Shown here in pieces: positions 11,574 through 22,449 of a stretch of 64,000 nucleotides of DNA; positions within the stretch are counted from its first letter, which is position 1, and each line of letters begins with the position of its first letter. The translations under genes and the position numbers were made by a program. The notes under the pieces are model-generated. The model was not told the DNA's origin. It was given only the letters and a program-made list of their open reading frames with translations, and ran no database searches. Source of the DNA: Septoria linicola (lineage: Eukaryota; Ascomycota; Dothideomycetes; Mycosphaerellales; Mycosphaerellaceae); contig CP099418.1 in NCBI GenBank assembly GCA_024114885.1, positions 5,518,001 to 5,582,000 on the forward strand, written 5' to 3'.

Positions 11574-13290
11574 TTACGTGGCCTTGCCTCGCCGCGAAAT
11601 TCGTACTTCAAGTCCTTCTTGCACCACGAAGAATGTCGAGTGGTACTTCAGCTCCTCATCCGGTCTCAAGAGCTGGAAATTGTAATCTCGGAAAAGCAGT
11701 GGTAGAGTCTTGTTCATCTCAAGCAAAGCAAGATTCTTGCCAATGCAGAGGTGAGCTCCGCCGCCAAACTGACTGAGTGTTAGCAAAGACATGATCATAT
11801 TGCGTTGGCGACAGTCACCCACCTGAAACATGTATCGCTCCATCATCTTCGCATCGCCATCCAGCCATCTCTCAGGGCGGTAGACGTCGGCGTCTCTACC
11901 AAAAATCTCTTGATCACGGTGTAGTACCCAGCCATTCAGCGCGACTCTAGTACCACCTGGTAACTTGTATCCGTCGATCTCGGCGCCTTCGAGTGGGACC
12001 TTTCTGCATATGTTAAGTCCTACGGCAGGTCGAAGACGCATTGCTTCTTTCAGACAGGCTTGAAAGAAAGGCAGAGCCTGCGCCTCGCTCCATTGCGGCA
12101 TCTCTGACAGATTGCCTGAAACGGTAGCACTGTCAAGCTCCTTCTTCAGCTTGGCATATATTTCTTGATCTCGTAGAACATGGTAGCTGAAGCTCTGCAT
12201 CGTCGATGCTGTCGAATCGGAGCCGGCGAAGATCGCTCCATGAGCGACTGCGAATACATCGCCCTGCTTAAAGACCTCTGGCGCCTTCTCATGTGCTGCG
12301 AAGAGTTGAGACAGCAAGTCCTTGCGCTCAATCTCCTTGTTGCCGAGGGCATTCCGCTTCTCAATCTCCTCAACAGCCATGCGAGTAATCAGGAAATTGC
12401 TAGTACTCATCGAAGGCACATACTTCCACAATGGATTACGCCGGAAGACAAAGTCCCACTCAGGAATTTGGCCAATGATACCATCATACCACTGCATATC
12501 GTCAATCGTCTTGATGGCAGCCTCAAGGTCGTAGCCTGCTTCCAGGAAACCGAATCTTGGCATTAGTTAGCAAAGTCAGACGGTCAGCAATTGGACTCCG
12601 TTTCGGGGACGTCTGTCGGCATGACTTGACTCACTTGCGCGAGAATGCTATCTCTCCCAGTACATCAAAGGCGAAGAAGTGCAAATTATCTCCAAGATTG
12701 CAGTACTGATCATCCCGCTGACACATACTGTCCAGTTTCTTCGTCAAAAGGCGTTCCGTGTCTTCGATGTAGTGAGTCATGGTATGCATTGTAGCCATGC
12801 TGTACGGGTTCGACGCATAGCGCTTCTTCACCGAATGTACCTCTTCACGAGTTTCTGTGAAGATGTCTGGGTTCTCCGGCGGTGGGAAGACGCCGTAGAA
12901 GTCTGTCTTATGGAAGCCTTTCCCTGCCGCCAGTACTTCCTTGGCTGCTTTTGGTGAGGCAAAGCTGAGCTCATTTGGAGCAATGCGCACTACTGGGCCG
13001 TATCTTTTATGAACCGCAATGTGATCATTTTCGGTGTGGCCAGACCATGTGCTCCATACTGATCGCCTGTCAGTGGTGGCTTGATCGATCTATAGAGGCA
13101 CATTACCTTTCCAAGCACGGCTTCCCGATGCCAGGAGTGGACCAGGATAGTGTCTGAGCGGTGATGCATATTTGTAGTATGTGAAGCGGAGGACCAATGT
13201 TAGTAGTATGGTCAATGCCCAGTAGTCCTTGAGAAGCCTGTAAACATGCACAACGGCTGGTATGTCAGATGCATCACTTCTGGAGAGCAT
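11574..13290 (-). CDS. Cytochrome P450 monooxygenase (pisatin demethylase-like)
   Basis: Four exons give 511 residues: 13290..13107, 13058..12635, 12555..11823 and 11768..11574. An N-terminal membrane anchor (about residues 20-40) is followed by the proline hinge HYPGPLLA. The I-helix oxygen-binding motif is AIFAGSDSTAS, the K-helix ExxR is in CLKEAMRLRP, the PERF-type motif is YRPERWL, and the heme loop FGGGAHLCIG supplies the cysteine ligand. The last intron (11769..11822, 54 bases) has no stop and is a multiple of three, so automatic reading would keep it. Removing it joins MFQ directly to the heme loop, as expected. Members act in the ER membrane with a P450 reductase; many detoxify plant compounds or build secondary metabolites. 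The substrate is unknown. The MFS gene on the same strand downstream could export a substrate or product, which is inference. Confidence 0.93.
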
Positions 13291-14502
13291 GGCTTCACAA
13301 TTCTGTTGTGAGAGTTGACAATACTTGGGAATCGTGCTCGGGGTTGAGTGCCAATGGCGATTACAGCCTCTCTCGAGACCATCTTATAAGCAGCATTCAG
13401 CACGTCCATATCGCGGCAGTAGTACTCCGCACACCTTCAGCCAGTAATGTGTCATCAAGTGCTGGGTCGGAGGTGGCGCTGGGAAGCCCTGGTCAATGTA
13501 GACGCGTAGGATTCGCGACTTCACATGTGGAGGTTGTTGTCAAGTCTCTTGGCCCACTTTCGGCAGTTACAATGTCCTGTGGAAGTGCTATGGATATCTG
13601 TGGATACGAGCGTTTGTGGACCTGGACTACCTCCTTCTCCGGTTGACTGCGCTTCCGTCTTCTTGTCCTGCTCTTCTTCCATCGACCTGAACAGTCCAAT
13701 CAAGGCGCAGTCAAACATCATGCAATCGAAAAAGCACGAATAACTCTGACTACAGACCATATGTCTTCACATCGAGACCAATCAGAAGCACCACGATGAC
13801 CGCCGCCATAGTCCACAGTACTTTATCGGCCGAGCATGTCAGATCACTCGGTCTTTAAAGACGAAGTGATCACATTATGAAAACGTAATCTTGGTTGCAG
13901 CTTAGTACTGCCTAACTAGTGATCAACAAGGGCTATGTCAGTCAGGGTACATTCAAAGCTCAAGTCAAGGATCTTCAGCAGCACAGCCAGCTAAAATCAG
14001 CCACAAGCAGACATCAAATGATGGACTGACAGACAAGTACTCTCGCGCTGGCAGCCTGGCAGCCTGATATGGTCCTCGATCGTCTACAACCTTCGTGGCC
14101 CTGTCCTCCGCGAGACACGTTCCCGCCGGGTCTACGCTCATCGAGATATTTGCAAGTGCCTTAGGCCCATGCAAGAAGAACTTCCTCCAGGCCTCGGACA
14201 CCCTCCAAGGCTGCGCAGAGTATAGAAATTACTTTTCCTTCAAGCCCGACTCTCGCGATGGTCGTCGATAGACAGAGGCGTTGAGCAACCGATGCGGTTC
14301 GTAGCCATTACGCTTGGCACAACAACTAGTTAAGGACCTTCGACCAGGATCCGGGCCTTTCCGAGACTGAACTTTACCTTCAATTGGGCTCAGCTACTGC
14401 AGTCCACGTTGCACAGCCGATAAGCTGTACCAAACACTCCTATCGGAACTCATGATGCTCCCGATGGATGGGCGCTTGGGGGAGCCCAAGTTCGTATACA
14501 CT
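13291..14502. other. Intergenic region, no gene recognised
   Basis: About 1.2 kb upstream of the P450 gene. Only short overlapping open frames on both strands occur, without a recognisable protein or consistent splice pattern. Confidence 0.5.
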
Positions 14503-15588
14503 CTATATCAGTGGCGACAACTGAGGGGGGCGGTCATACTCAATGTCCCATATGCCAGTCATATGCATCGATATGCATAGCCAAGGCAATTCCCTCGACC
14601 GATACCGCATCCAGCCAACATCATACCTCTCACAGCCCTCGATTGGGTCCTCGCCGTCACCTATGTCCCCATCCCATCCCGGATTATCTTCACCGAACGG
14701 ATCGTGCGATGTCCAGTATGCCTTGATCAAGATGATGTAACCTTCTGAGAGAGGCCGCGTGTCATCCTTGTGGGCTATGATTGCATCCAAGGCGTCATCA
14801 TCTATGTAAACGCAGTAGTCGTATCGTGGAATACCGAGCTCTCGACCTTTGAACAAATCATATGATGGTAATAGTCGACTTTCTGCTGCCTCCGACTCGA
14901 CCTGGTCGGTCCAAGACTCTGGCAAAGGACCACCTCGATCTTGTTCGGACGCTTGTAGCAACCATCTCTGATGGTACTGTCGAACCGTGTCCTTCCTAGC
15001 ATTATGCAGGATCGCAAAATCCTCAACGACAGTCCACTCAAGCTTTCGCCCGCTCTCGTCAACATCAAGTTGAGGCCTATTCGTCGACTCCCGCGCTGCT
15101 TTAGCCTGCTGACAGTAAACGTGCATTGCGGTCGTCCACTTCTCTTCGTTGCCGTAGGCTCTTCGCCAAATCTCATCAATATCATAACATTGCGGCCCAA
15201 TCGTCGCCTCCAGTGTTTCTGTAGCACGCTGGTAGAGAAAGTGCATTGCGGTCGTCCACTTGTCCTCGTCACCATAGGCTTCACGGTATATGATGAGTCC
15301 CCGTTTCTGCATATTTTCATCTTTCAGGCATTCCACGAAGGCTGAGAGCTCGTTGTTGCTGCTTATGGCTGCGAGCTAGTTCCTGAGCAGGACTGGTAAT
15401 GCTGATTGGGGGGTTCCATCGTAGCAGCATAGGCGTTGCCACTGATTTGAGCCTGGTGGGAGGGGACAATGATGTCCTGGAGGAGTAACTTGATACCACG
15501 AGGGAACGTTCAACCACCAAAGGCGCTCTGCCGCGAGTGGTGAATCGAAAGAATCTGTGCATCGTGGGACGAAGGTGCGGAGGGACAT
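14503..15588 (-). pseudogene. Unknown gene interrupted by an in-frame TAG
   Basis: One minus-strand frame runs from an ATG at 15586-15588 to the stop at 14503, broken only by a TAG at 15376-15378. The first part, ending LPVLLRN, and the second, beginning LAAISSNNELSAFVECLKD, keep the same frame and similar composition, which suggests one ancestral reading frame of about 360 codons. I found no GT..AG intron of suitable length and phase that removes the stop cleanly. The second part contains two 40-residue repeats, each with KWTTAMH. After them come a Trp-rich helix and an acidic C-terminal half ending with VGWMRYRSRELPWLC, a pattern I have a general impression of from unknown fungal proteins. 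It may be a nonsense-mutated gene, a gene with an unusual intron, or one that starts within the second part. No function is assigned. Confidence 0.5.
15061..15300 (-). repeat. 120-base tandem duplication inside a reading frame
   Basis: The 21 bases starting at 15121 recur exactly at 15241, an offset of 120 bases, and the flanking sequence is diverged but alignable. At protein level the units read AYGDEDKWTTAMHFLYQ and AYGNEEKWTTAMHVYCQ, so the duplication kept the frame (40 codons). Unit borders are approximate. Confidence 0.85.
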
Positions 15589-16219
15589 GTAAAACGCAGT
15601 AGACCGGATCCAGAGCTCTACATCAAGAGACTATTACAACTGTGAATTGACCCACTGGCGGCTAAGACTATGACTTTCGACAGCGCGAGCTCTGCTGCTT
15701 GGCTATGCACACTTGAGCGTTGAACGCTAGGCAACTCGGGAGATCGTATTTAGAGGTAGTTGAGACCATCGCATTGTAGCATTCGGAGGGTCCGCTCCAG
15801 TTCCTCTCGGACTAGTTTGCAAACCCGTTGGACGTTCAGTCTATATTGTGCTGCGTTGCAGTAGATCTTGTCTACGCCGTGTAGGAGGGTTGGTGACGGG
15901 GGCAAGAATAGGGCTCGGGACAGTAGGAGAGGCAAGTGTGAAGTTTAGAGGACAGAATAGCGGCTTGTCTCACAGAGAGAGAGCTTGCGGGGTGGTTTGT
16001 TGTAACACTCCCCAAACCACAGATTTTGCTTCTCGAAAGGGTCTGATAGCGTGCTTACAGTCCTTGCGCTTAGCTGATGACTCTAAAATCTGCGTGGTCT
16101 AGTTAGGACTCTCTGGCTGGTGGGCGTAGACCAAGGACCATCCTTCCTCCGGAAGTCGATGCTTTTTCGTGTCCTACATGGGGGATTTCCTGAGCAATCT
16201 CAGCCTGTCATAACATCGC
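15589..16219. other. Intergenic region, possible coding remnant
   Basis: No gene is supported. A minus-strand open stretch at 15750-15935 encodes a helix-like segment ending in ERTLRMLQCDGLNYL and then a stop; it might be a remnant or chance. Confidence 0.35.
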
Positions 16220-16824
16220 TCAGCCATCACGCTCCTTCTCGTTGGTGATGGGAGATTTGATTTCCTGCATTTCCACCTCCATTTCTCCCTCGTCCTTCTT
16301 CTCTGCGTCCTTCGAGCTGTTGCCGGGCCAAGGAAGCCACTTTTTCAAACTGTTAAGCCAGCCTGAATCCGATGCAGTCCGAGGCTTGCATACCGTGCAC
16401 GCACAGTTCTGCTCCTGTTGCTCCTTAACCCAAGCTGGAATTACAATCTGTTGACGACGTCCACACATGTCTCTCCAGACGAGGACATGACCTCGTTGTG
16501 TCGAGCTTTTGGCTTTGGCCGATGGTTGCTTGCTTTCCAGTGCCGCGTCAGCGATGCCGTGGCGGATCATTTCGTGCGGTCTCATCTTGCTTCTGTTGCT
16601 TGATCTCTCCAGACTTTTGGTGCTGTTGTATGCTATGCTTGATGTGAACTTGGTGCTTGCTTGTGTGCAAGCTTCTGGGTTTTGTGCAGTCTGGCATAGG
16701 ACATCAGAGTAGACGGAGACGCGCAGCGTACTTCATATACCAGCCGTGGTCTATGTCCTCGAAACTTGACTTTTTGTTGACCAGATAAAGGCTCCACTCT
16801 CAGAGTTCCACTGATACTTGCCAT
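16220..16824 (-). CDS. Unknown 187-residue protein, two exons (tentative)
   Basis: Exons 16824..16732 and 16690..16220 join in frame if a short 41-base intron (gtacgc..tgccag) is removed. The product begins MASISGTLRVEPLSGQQ and has a basic segment KFRGHRPRLVYE. A Ser/Thr-rich linker follows, then a possible metal-binding CACTVC, and a Lys/Glu-rich hydrophilic C-terminus. The intron is short and its donor weak, so the N-terminus is uncertain. The 3' part alone is open from 16585. It lies 23 bases downstream of the next gene on the same strand. I do not recognise the family. Confidence 0.45.
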
Positions 16825-16847
16825 GCAAGCTGTGCGAAAGCCGCATC

Positions 16848-17768
16848 TCATCCATCCTCCACATCACTCAAACCTTCTTCTCTCGCAACCTGTGTGGCGA
16901 TGAACCTCTCCATCATCTGGCTTCCACCTGCAGGTGCTGCATCGTCCAGTGCGCGAGCTTGAGGCTCCTTCTTCCCTTTTCTCGTGACGATGAGACATAG
17001 AATTCGTCCATAGATACTGAAGCCATCGTAATTCGTGTCAAGTGTCATTTTCTTCTTGTCGTCGAGCTCATCATCCTCATCTTCGTTGACTTGCTCAGCT
17101 TCTTCTTCTTCCTTTTCATTCCTCTTCCGGCGTTTCTTGGAGGGCTGAGCCCGCTGTGTAGCGAAGAACTCTTCATCACTCGAAGACACGAACAAAGCTT
17201 CATCTTCATCCTGTCCTTCTCCTCTGCCCTCTTCCACCTCAGCTGATTTGCGCTTCCTAATCGATCGCTCCTCTCCACCAACCTCCAGAATCCCACTCAA
17301 ATCCACCACCTCGTCCTGCTCCTCCTCCCTCAAAATCTCCGGAACCTCATTCCCCTCGTCCAAATCAATCGCATCCTCCTTCTTATCTCCTCCCCCCGCA
17401 CCCAACCACCCCGTCAACCCCTTCCCATTGCTCCTCAACTTCGGCTTGCTACTAAACTCCTTCTTCTTCGTCAACAAACTATGCCTACTCGTCGTCTCCT
17501 TCAAGAAAATCGACACCTCGAAATCATCCTGACTCGCGACGTCTTTGATGCCTCGTTTCTTTTTGCCTTTGGGTTTTTGTTGTTTGGAGTTGGCGTTTTC
17601 TTCGCGGAGCTTAGGGAGCACTTTGGGTCGGACTTCTTGGATGATGCGGGTCAGGACGTTGTCGCGGGAGGAGAGGAGCCAGGATGCGTCGGAGGGTTTG
17701 TGCAGGTAGATGCGGACTTCGAGGACGGAGAATTTGGTGATGCGGAGGTACCGGCGGATGGGGGCCAT
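16848..17768 (-). CDS. Conserved fungal protein of unknown function, acidic and probably nuclear
   Basis: This is a single exon of 306 residues. The N-terminal 110 residues look folded and are of a type seen across filamentous ascomycetes: MAPIRRYLRITKFSVLEVRI, then IIQEVRPKVLPKLREE, KKKRGIKDV, DDFEVSIFL and SRHSLLTKKK. The remainder is highly acidic, with long Glu/Asp runs and basic patches (SKKRRKRNEKEEEE) resembling a nuclear localisation signal. The C-terminus is alanine- and glutamate-rich. No catalytic motif is visible. It is divergent from the BolA gene with 252 bases between start codons, so the two may share regulatory sequence. The function is not known to me. Confidence 0.8.
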   Translation of the reverse strand: MAPIRRYLRITKFSVLEVRIYLHKPSDASWLLSSRDNVLTRIIQEVRPKVLPKLREENANSKQQKPKGKKKRGIKDVASQDDFEVSIFLKETTSRHSLLTKKKEFSSKPKLRSNGKGLTGWLGAGGGDKKEDAIDLDEGNEVPEILREEEQDEVVDLSGILEVGGEERSIRKRKSAEVEEGRGEGQDEDEALFVSSSDEEFFATQRAQPSKKRRKRNEKEEEEAEQVNEDEDDELDDKKKMTLDTNYDGFSIYGRILCLIVTRKGKKEPQARALDDAAPAGGSQMMERFIATQVAREEGLSDVEDG

Positions 17769-18020
17769 TGTCGCTCTTTTATGTTGTTGCTATGTCCATG
17801 TCTTTCTAGTGTACACAGACGACAATTGTACACGAGCTGTGATTATATCGTGTCAGAGTCGCGTGTCTGTCTGTCTGCAACGATGTCATCACATGAAATC
17901 CATTCCCAAACAGGAAACTGCGGCGGGAGTCTGAGCTTCCGACACCAAGTGAACTCCCAGCATACAATCCGCTTACTCACTACATATCCTCCATCTTCTC
18001 GTACTATCGCCAATATTCAA

Positions 18021-18617
18021 ATGTTCCTCCGCGCAACCCGCCGTCTCGCTCTCCCACTCCACCAGCAGCAAAGACCGCTCCTACAAATCCGAACCATGGC
18101 TTCCTCCACAGCAACAACTCCCTCGCAAACGCCCATGGAAGACGCTCTTCGTACCAAGGTAAGCATTCACGAAGTCCAGTATTTCAACACTTCCCAAAAT
18201 TCTGTACTGATGTCATCTACTCGGAAATCAGATCACGGAAACATTCCAACCCACATTCCTCGAAATCCACAACGACTCGCATAAACATGCACATCATCAA
18301 GCTATGAAGGGGAGTACTTCGAGGGAGACGCATTTTAGGTACATCTCCTCCCATTCACTTCTTTCTCTCAACTGGCTGCGCCCAAGCAAGGATGTCTTTT
18401 CGAAGTTTCGATTATGGTTCATGTGATATTGACCGTTCATTGCAGAGTCTACGTTACTTCACCAGCCTTTCAGGGCAAGATGCAGCCTGCACGGCATCGG
18501 ATGGTGTATTCGCTGTTCAAGGATGAAATGGCTGCAGAAGGTGGCGTGCATGCGTTGCAGCTACGGACGAGGACGCCTGAGGAGGAAGAGCGGGCGAGGA
18601 GTGCTGCTGCTGCATGA
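18021..18617 (+). CDS. BolA-like protein, probably mitochondrial
   Basis: Three exons (18021..18158, 18232..18338, 18446..18617) encode 138 residues. The first 25 residues are basic and lack acidic residues (MFLRATRRLALPLHQQQRP), typical of a mitochondrial presequence. A second Met at residue 26 could start a cytosolic form. The BolA core follows: LEIHNDSHKHAHH, containing the conserved histidines, then STSRETHFRVYVTSPAF, and KMQPARHRMVYSLFKDE as the family's C-terminal signature. BolA proteins bind monothiol glutaredoxins and iron-sulfur clusters, in mitochondria helping cluster insertion and in cytosol signalling iron status. The two introns (73 and 107 bases) are both needed to rebuild the motif. 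Whether it is a Bol1- or Bol3-type protein is unclear. Confidence 0.9.
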
Positions 18618-18888
18618 GGATGGGACTTGTTGGGAAAGGCATGTTTATGTTCCGCCGGGCTGTCTGATCTGCAGTCCTGGTACCTCTTCTCTGCACCTCC
18701 TTCCTCCAGTCTATTCGCTGCGCCGTGGTGACAATGCTCAAGCCATTCCTCACCCTCTCGCTAAGATGCCGCAGGTAATGTACAATACTCAATTAGTTCT
18801 GACCGTTACTGGCGGACAGCTTGATCTCCGTGTCTATTCCTAGAATACATCGTAGGTGCGACGATTCTGATCATCTCTTCTTGTTCGT

Positions 18889-19575
18889 TTATGATGGAGG
18901 AATCTCACCACCATCCTTGTCGTGCGCACCACCCGGCTGGCTGTTGAGGAATGACAAGTAGCAGTTCCAGCCTGTATCGCGCAGATCAGTAAGTCTGTCC
19001 TTCGTGCTCAAAAACAAGGTCACAACTTACCCAACGACACGACATTGACCAACAACACGCGATGCTCCAGTGGCACAAACTTGAAGTTCGTGAACTGCAC
19101 CGCAGGCCACAACATCCAATTGCTCTTCAATGCATTCACATATGTGCTCTCCAACTTATCCTTGGGACTCGTTCCCTCCATAATCGCCATACTGCTCAAA
19201 AAGACAAACAAATTCGTGCTAGCGAAGACCGTCTGATCTGTGAGGACTCGTGCGGCGATTTCGAGGTTGGGCTTGCCAGGAATCACGACCTTCTTTTGTA
19301 AGAAGCCGAACCACTTGGTGGCTGCGGGACCGAAGACTGCACCGCCGTAGAGGGCCATACGACCGGATCGCGCAAAGTCTTGGTTGGAGATGCCTTTCTT
19401 TTCGACGAGTTGTTGGGCCATGGTGTCGCCGGTCGCGAAGAGGACGGAGGTTGTGATGGATTGGGTTAGGAGTGGGCGCGAGGCCAGTTTGGCTTGGTAC
19501 CTTGGGGCATGTTAGAGAGTTGTCGAACAGGCTGTGCGGCCAGACCGGAGCATACCATCGCAGTGCGGCCGCCAT
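18889..19575 (-). CDS. SYM1: Mpv17/PMP22 family protein (Sym1 type)
   Basis: The exons are 19575..19556, 19500..19031 and 18971..18889, giving 190 residues. The first exon encodes only MAAALRW. The junction gives WYQAKLASRPLLTQ, the usual opening of the family (a short N-terminus, then xxLxxxPxxTQ). FATGDTMAQQ, DQTVFAP-like DQTVFAST, and the signature WMLWPAVQFTNFKFVPLEHR follow, and the last exon completes VVSLGWNCYLSFLNS. Four membrane segments are expected. Sym1 is an inner mitochondrial membrane protein in yeast needed under heat and ethanol stress and acts as a channel-like protein. The match over the whole length is strong; paralogues such as peroxisomal relatives exist in fungi, so the precise orthology is less certain. 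Confidence 0.9.
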
Positions 19576-20183
19576 AATGGATGTGTAGAAGTGCTTATCG
19601 TAGTTGAGATAGGAATCTGGACTCGAGGGTGTCGAGTCTTCTGCCGGGTCAATGTGAAGACTATTTTCAAGCGACGCGTAATTCTTCTATGTGTTGCGAT
19701 CAATGCGGTGGTGTATGAAGACGGAGTGGACTGTATCGCGCTTGATAGTCGGCAACTGAACATTTGAGAGCTCTGTGGTCCTGTCAGGGTCAGGGATCAC
19801 ACGTCATAGCGCTGGTCCCTGCTTCACATTGTGCATCGCGAGAGATAACTAGGCTCACTGCATCTTCTTTTCTATTATGCATCAACCTGTGGTGTCATGA
19901 TGCAAGCCATGTCTTCGAATCGTTGACGATGAATTCTTTCCGCGGGTCATACTCAGTCCGGATGGCATCGGGAGTGTTGCGCACTGAGGTACAAGTATAT
20001 CTATCTCATTCTCCTTCACTTGCCATCTTGACAATCTCCCGCCGACCCCACCACAGCAAACATCAGTCCAAGTCACTCGCTTCTTTTGTCCTTCTCTTCT
20101 CTTCGCTGCGCATCCAGTATCATCTCATCTCAGCCACTGCACTCGTTCCGACCATCCACAATCCCTTCAGCAGACCGGACACG
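19576..20183. other. Divergent promoter region of SYM1 and NPT1
   Basis: The 608 bases lie between divergent start codons. Part is open in frame with NPT1 upstream to 19764, but the protein start is better placed at 20184, so most is leader and promoter. No gene is recognised. Confidence 0.55.
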
Positions 20184-21542
20184 ATGACAGCCGACGAGCA
20201 CCCCGAGGGCGTCAGCTCACTCTTCGACACGGATCTGTACAAGCTGACAATGCAATGCGCCGTGCTCAAATACTTTCCCGACGTCAACGTCGAGTACAAG
20301 TTCACCAATCGCACTCCTCACATGCGCTTGACCCGCGAAGCCTACAACTGGCTACGGTCACAAATCGACAAGCTGGAGAAGATAAGAGTCACCGAAGACG
20401 AGAGTGCGTGGTTGCGGAAGACATGTCCATATTTTACATCGGAATACTTGGACTTCCTACAATCATTCACCCTCCAGCCGAAGGAACAGGTCAAAACCAG
20501 CTTCACACCTACCGACGACAGTGGACACGAGAGTGATTCGACACCCGGCGATGTCAGTCTGACCGTACACGGAGGCTGGAAAGAGACGATACTCTACGAG
20601 ATCCCCCTGCTTGCCTTAACCTCTGAGGCCTACTTCAAGTTTGTCGCGCGGGACTGGACACATGATGGGCAGCTGGAGAAAGCCAAGCAGAAAGGCCTGC
20701 AGCTGTTGGAAGGGGGTTGTGTCTTTAGCGAATTTGGCAGCAGAAGACGGAGAGACTACAAGACACATGATATCGTAATTCAAGGTCTTCTTCAAGCCAA
20801 GAAGGAGTCCGAGGGCAAAGACTGGAAAGGCGCATTCACGGGCACATCCAACGTCCACCTCGCCATGCGATACGGCCTCACACCCATCGGCACCGTCGCA
20901 CACGAGTGGTTCATGGGCATCGCAGCAGTCACGCAAGACTACGCCAACGCCAACGAACAAGCCCTCCAATACTGGACCGGCACCTTCGGCCGCGGCGTCC
21001 TCAGCATCGCCCTGACAGACACCTTCGGCACTCCAGCCTTCCTCCGCGCCTTCGCCAAACCCGCTCCCACCAGCGGCCACACTTCCGACGCCCAACCAGG
21101 CCTCTCCCCCTCCTACGCCAAAATCTTCACCGGCGTCCGCCAAGACTCCGGCGACCCCCTCGACTTCATCTCCCTCATGCGCCGCTTCTACACCGACCAC
21201 AACATCTCCGACAAGAAGACTATCGTCTTCTCCGACAGCCTCACCGTCGAAAAAGCAATGCACTACAAACACGCCACGGAAAAAGTCGGTCTCACGGCGA
21301 CATTCGGCGTGGGAACGTTCTTCACGAATGATTTTGTCCATACGAAGACGGGGGAGAAGAGCGTTCCGCTGAATATTGTGATCAAAGTGAGTAAAGCGAA
21401 TGGAAACGATGCGATCAAGTTGAGTGATGATGTGGGGAAGAATATGGGTGAGAAGGAGTTGGTGAGGAAGGTCAAGGAGCAGGTGGGGTATGAGGATAAG
21501 AGGTGGGTGGGTGGTGATGAGGCGCATCGGTGGGATAAGTAG
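20184..21542 (+). CDS. NPT1: Nicotinate phosphoribosyltransferase
   Basis: This is an uninterrupted frame of 452 residues, close to the length of yeast Npt1 (429). It opens with SSLFDTDLYKLTMQCAVLK, the family's substrate-binding start, and contains EGGCVFSEFGSRRR, GTSNVHLAMRYGL and GTVAHEWFMG. His240 in AHE matches the catalytic histidine region, and later come FTGVRQDSGDP and KTIVFSDSLT. The enzyme joins nicotinic acid to phosphoribosyl pyrophosphate, with ATP hydrolysis, to make nicotinate mononucleotide, the entry step of the Preiss-Handler NAD salvage route in cytosol and nucleus. The open frame extends 140 codons upstream, but the ATG at 20184 in an ACACGATGACAG context matches the usual start of the family. 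There is a marked run of C-ending codons at 20850-21290. Confidence 0.96.
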   Translation: MTADEHPEGVSSLFDTDLYKLTMQCAVLKYFPDVNVEYKFTNRTPHMRLTREAYNWLRSQIDKLEKIRVTEDESAWLRKTCPYFTSEYLDFLQSFTLQPKEQVKTSFTPTDDSGHESDSTPGDVSLTVHGGWKETILYEIPLLALTSEAYFKFVARDWTHDGQLEKAKQKGLQLLEGGCVFSEFGSRRRRDYKTHDIVIQGLLQAKKESEGKDWKGAFTGTSNVHLAMRYGLTPIGTVAHEWFMGIAAVTQDYANANEQALQYWTGTFGRGVLSIALTDTFGTPAFLRAFAKPAPTSGHTSDAQPGLSPSYAKIFTGVRQDSGDPLDFISLMRRFYTDHNISDKKTIVFSDSLTVEKAMHYKHATEKVGLTATFGVGTFFTNDFVHTKTGEKSVPLNIVIKVSKANGNDAIKLSDDVGKNMGEKELVRKVKEQVGYEDKRWVGGDEAHRWDK

Positions 21543-22449
21543 GTCTGGGAGAGGGGCATGATGAGCACGAGCATTGGATGTGAGCGGTGGAATGAGAAGA
21601 CTTGTCTCTCCAGCGGAAATGGAAGAAATGATGCGATGCGGAGTTGGGATTTGGAGCGAGTACGATAGACAGCCACAGCGTTCGACGAGAGAGATACCCA
21701 GAAGAGCGCATGCGCGCGAGCGGGCAAAGGAGCGGATTTGGATAGAATGAATTGGTTCTTTGGACCGCAAAGCATCTCTCTACTTTTCCAAGAGTCTTCC
21801 TTTCAGTCTTCACGGGCAAGAAGGTATATCACTTCTTGACCATGTGTTGAGAAGCGATTACAACAAACTCGACTGCCAGGGTTTCTCTTGCTTACGCTGT
21901 GCATGTTCTGGGCAAAGTTTCTGTAAACATCTCGTCAAAAGGAAGTCACGTCATACGTGTGAAGAGACGGGCCGAGTACGATTGAAAGCTTTGCGTTCCA
22001 TGAGACATTGCTAAAGGAGAAAGAAATCTCAAGCAGCAAGTATGTCTGCCGCCCTGATGAGGCTGACCTCCAGTGCAGCTGTAATAGCACACTGTCCCGT
22101 TGCCCAGCACATCTTTCCTTCTCCCCTTCGGCCTTGTCCACGTTAAGCACTTTGCCTCTTCACCGGTTCTTTTTTTGTGATTACTCAAGTGCGATGAGCT
22201 GTTTTCTTCTTCTCATTTTCCTTTTCTCATTCATCGTTCCTCATTTCTTATACGTGCCATTTCATCATTCCTCCGTGCTGATCGTACAAAGCTGCTGTCT
22301 TCTTTGTTTCACAAGTCCTTCACTGCAAGACAGAAACTTCTCTTCAATCAAATCCATACTTCCAAGAAAAGGTGAATCGGTATCAAAAAGCTTCGGTCGC
22401 CGGCAACTGATGTGTGAAGTAAAGCAAGACGTTGTGCTTCATGTGCGAC
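21543..22449. other. Intergenic region between convergent genes
   Basis: About 0.9 kb downstream of both NPT1 and the RRM protein gene. It should contain both 3' ends. T- and C-rich tracts occur at 22190-22330. No gene is recognised. Confidence 0.5.

Noticed and set aside
20616..21770. Open frame of 384 codons antisense to NPT1
   Set aside because: It is the mirror of the strongly biased NPT1 coding sequence and reads as low-complexity Val/Gly/Asp text with no family.
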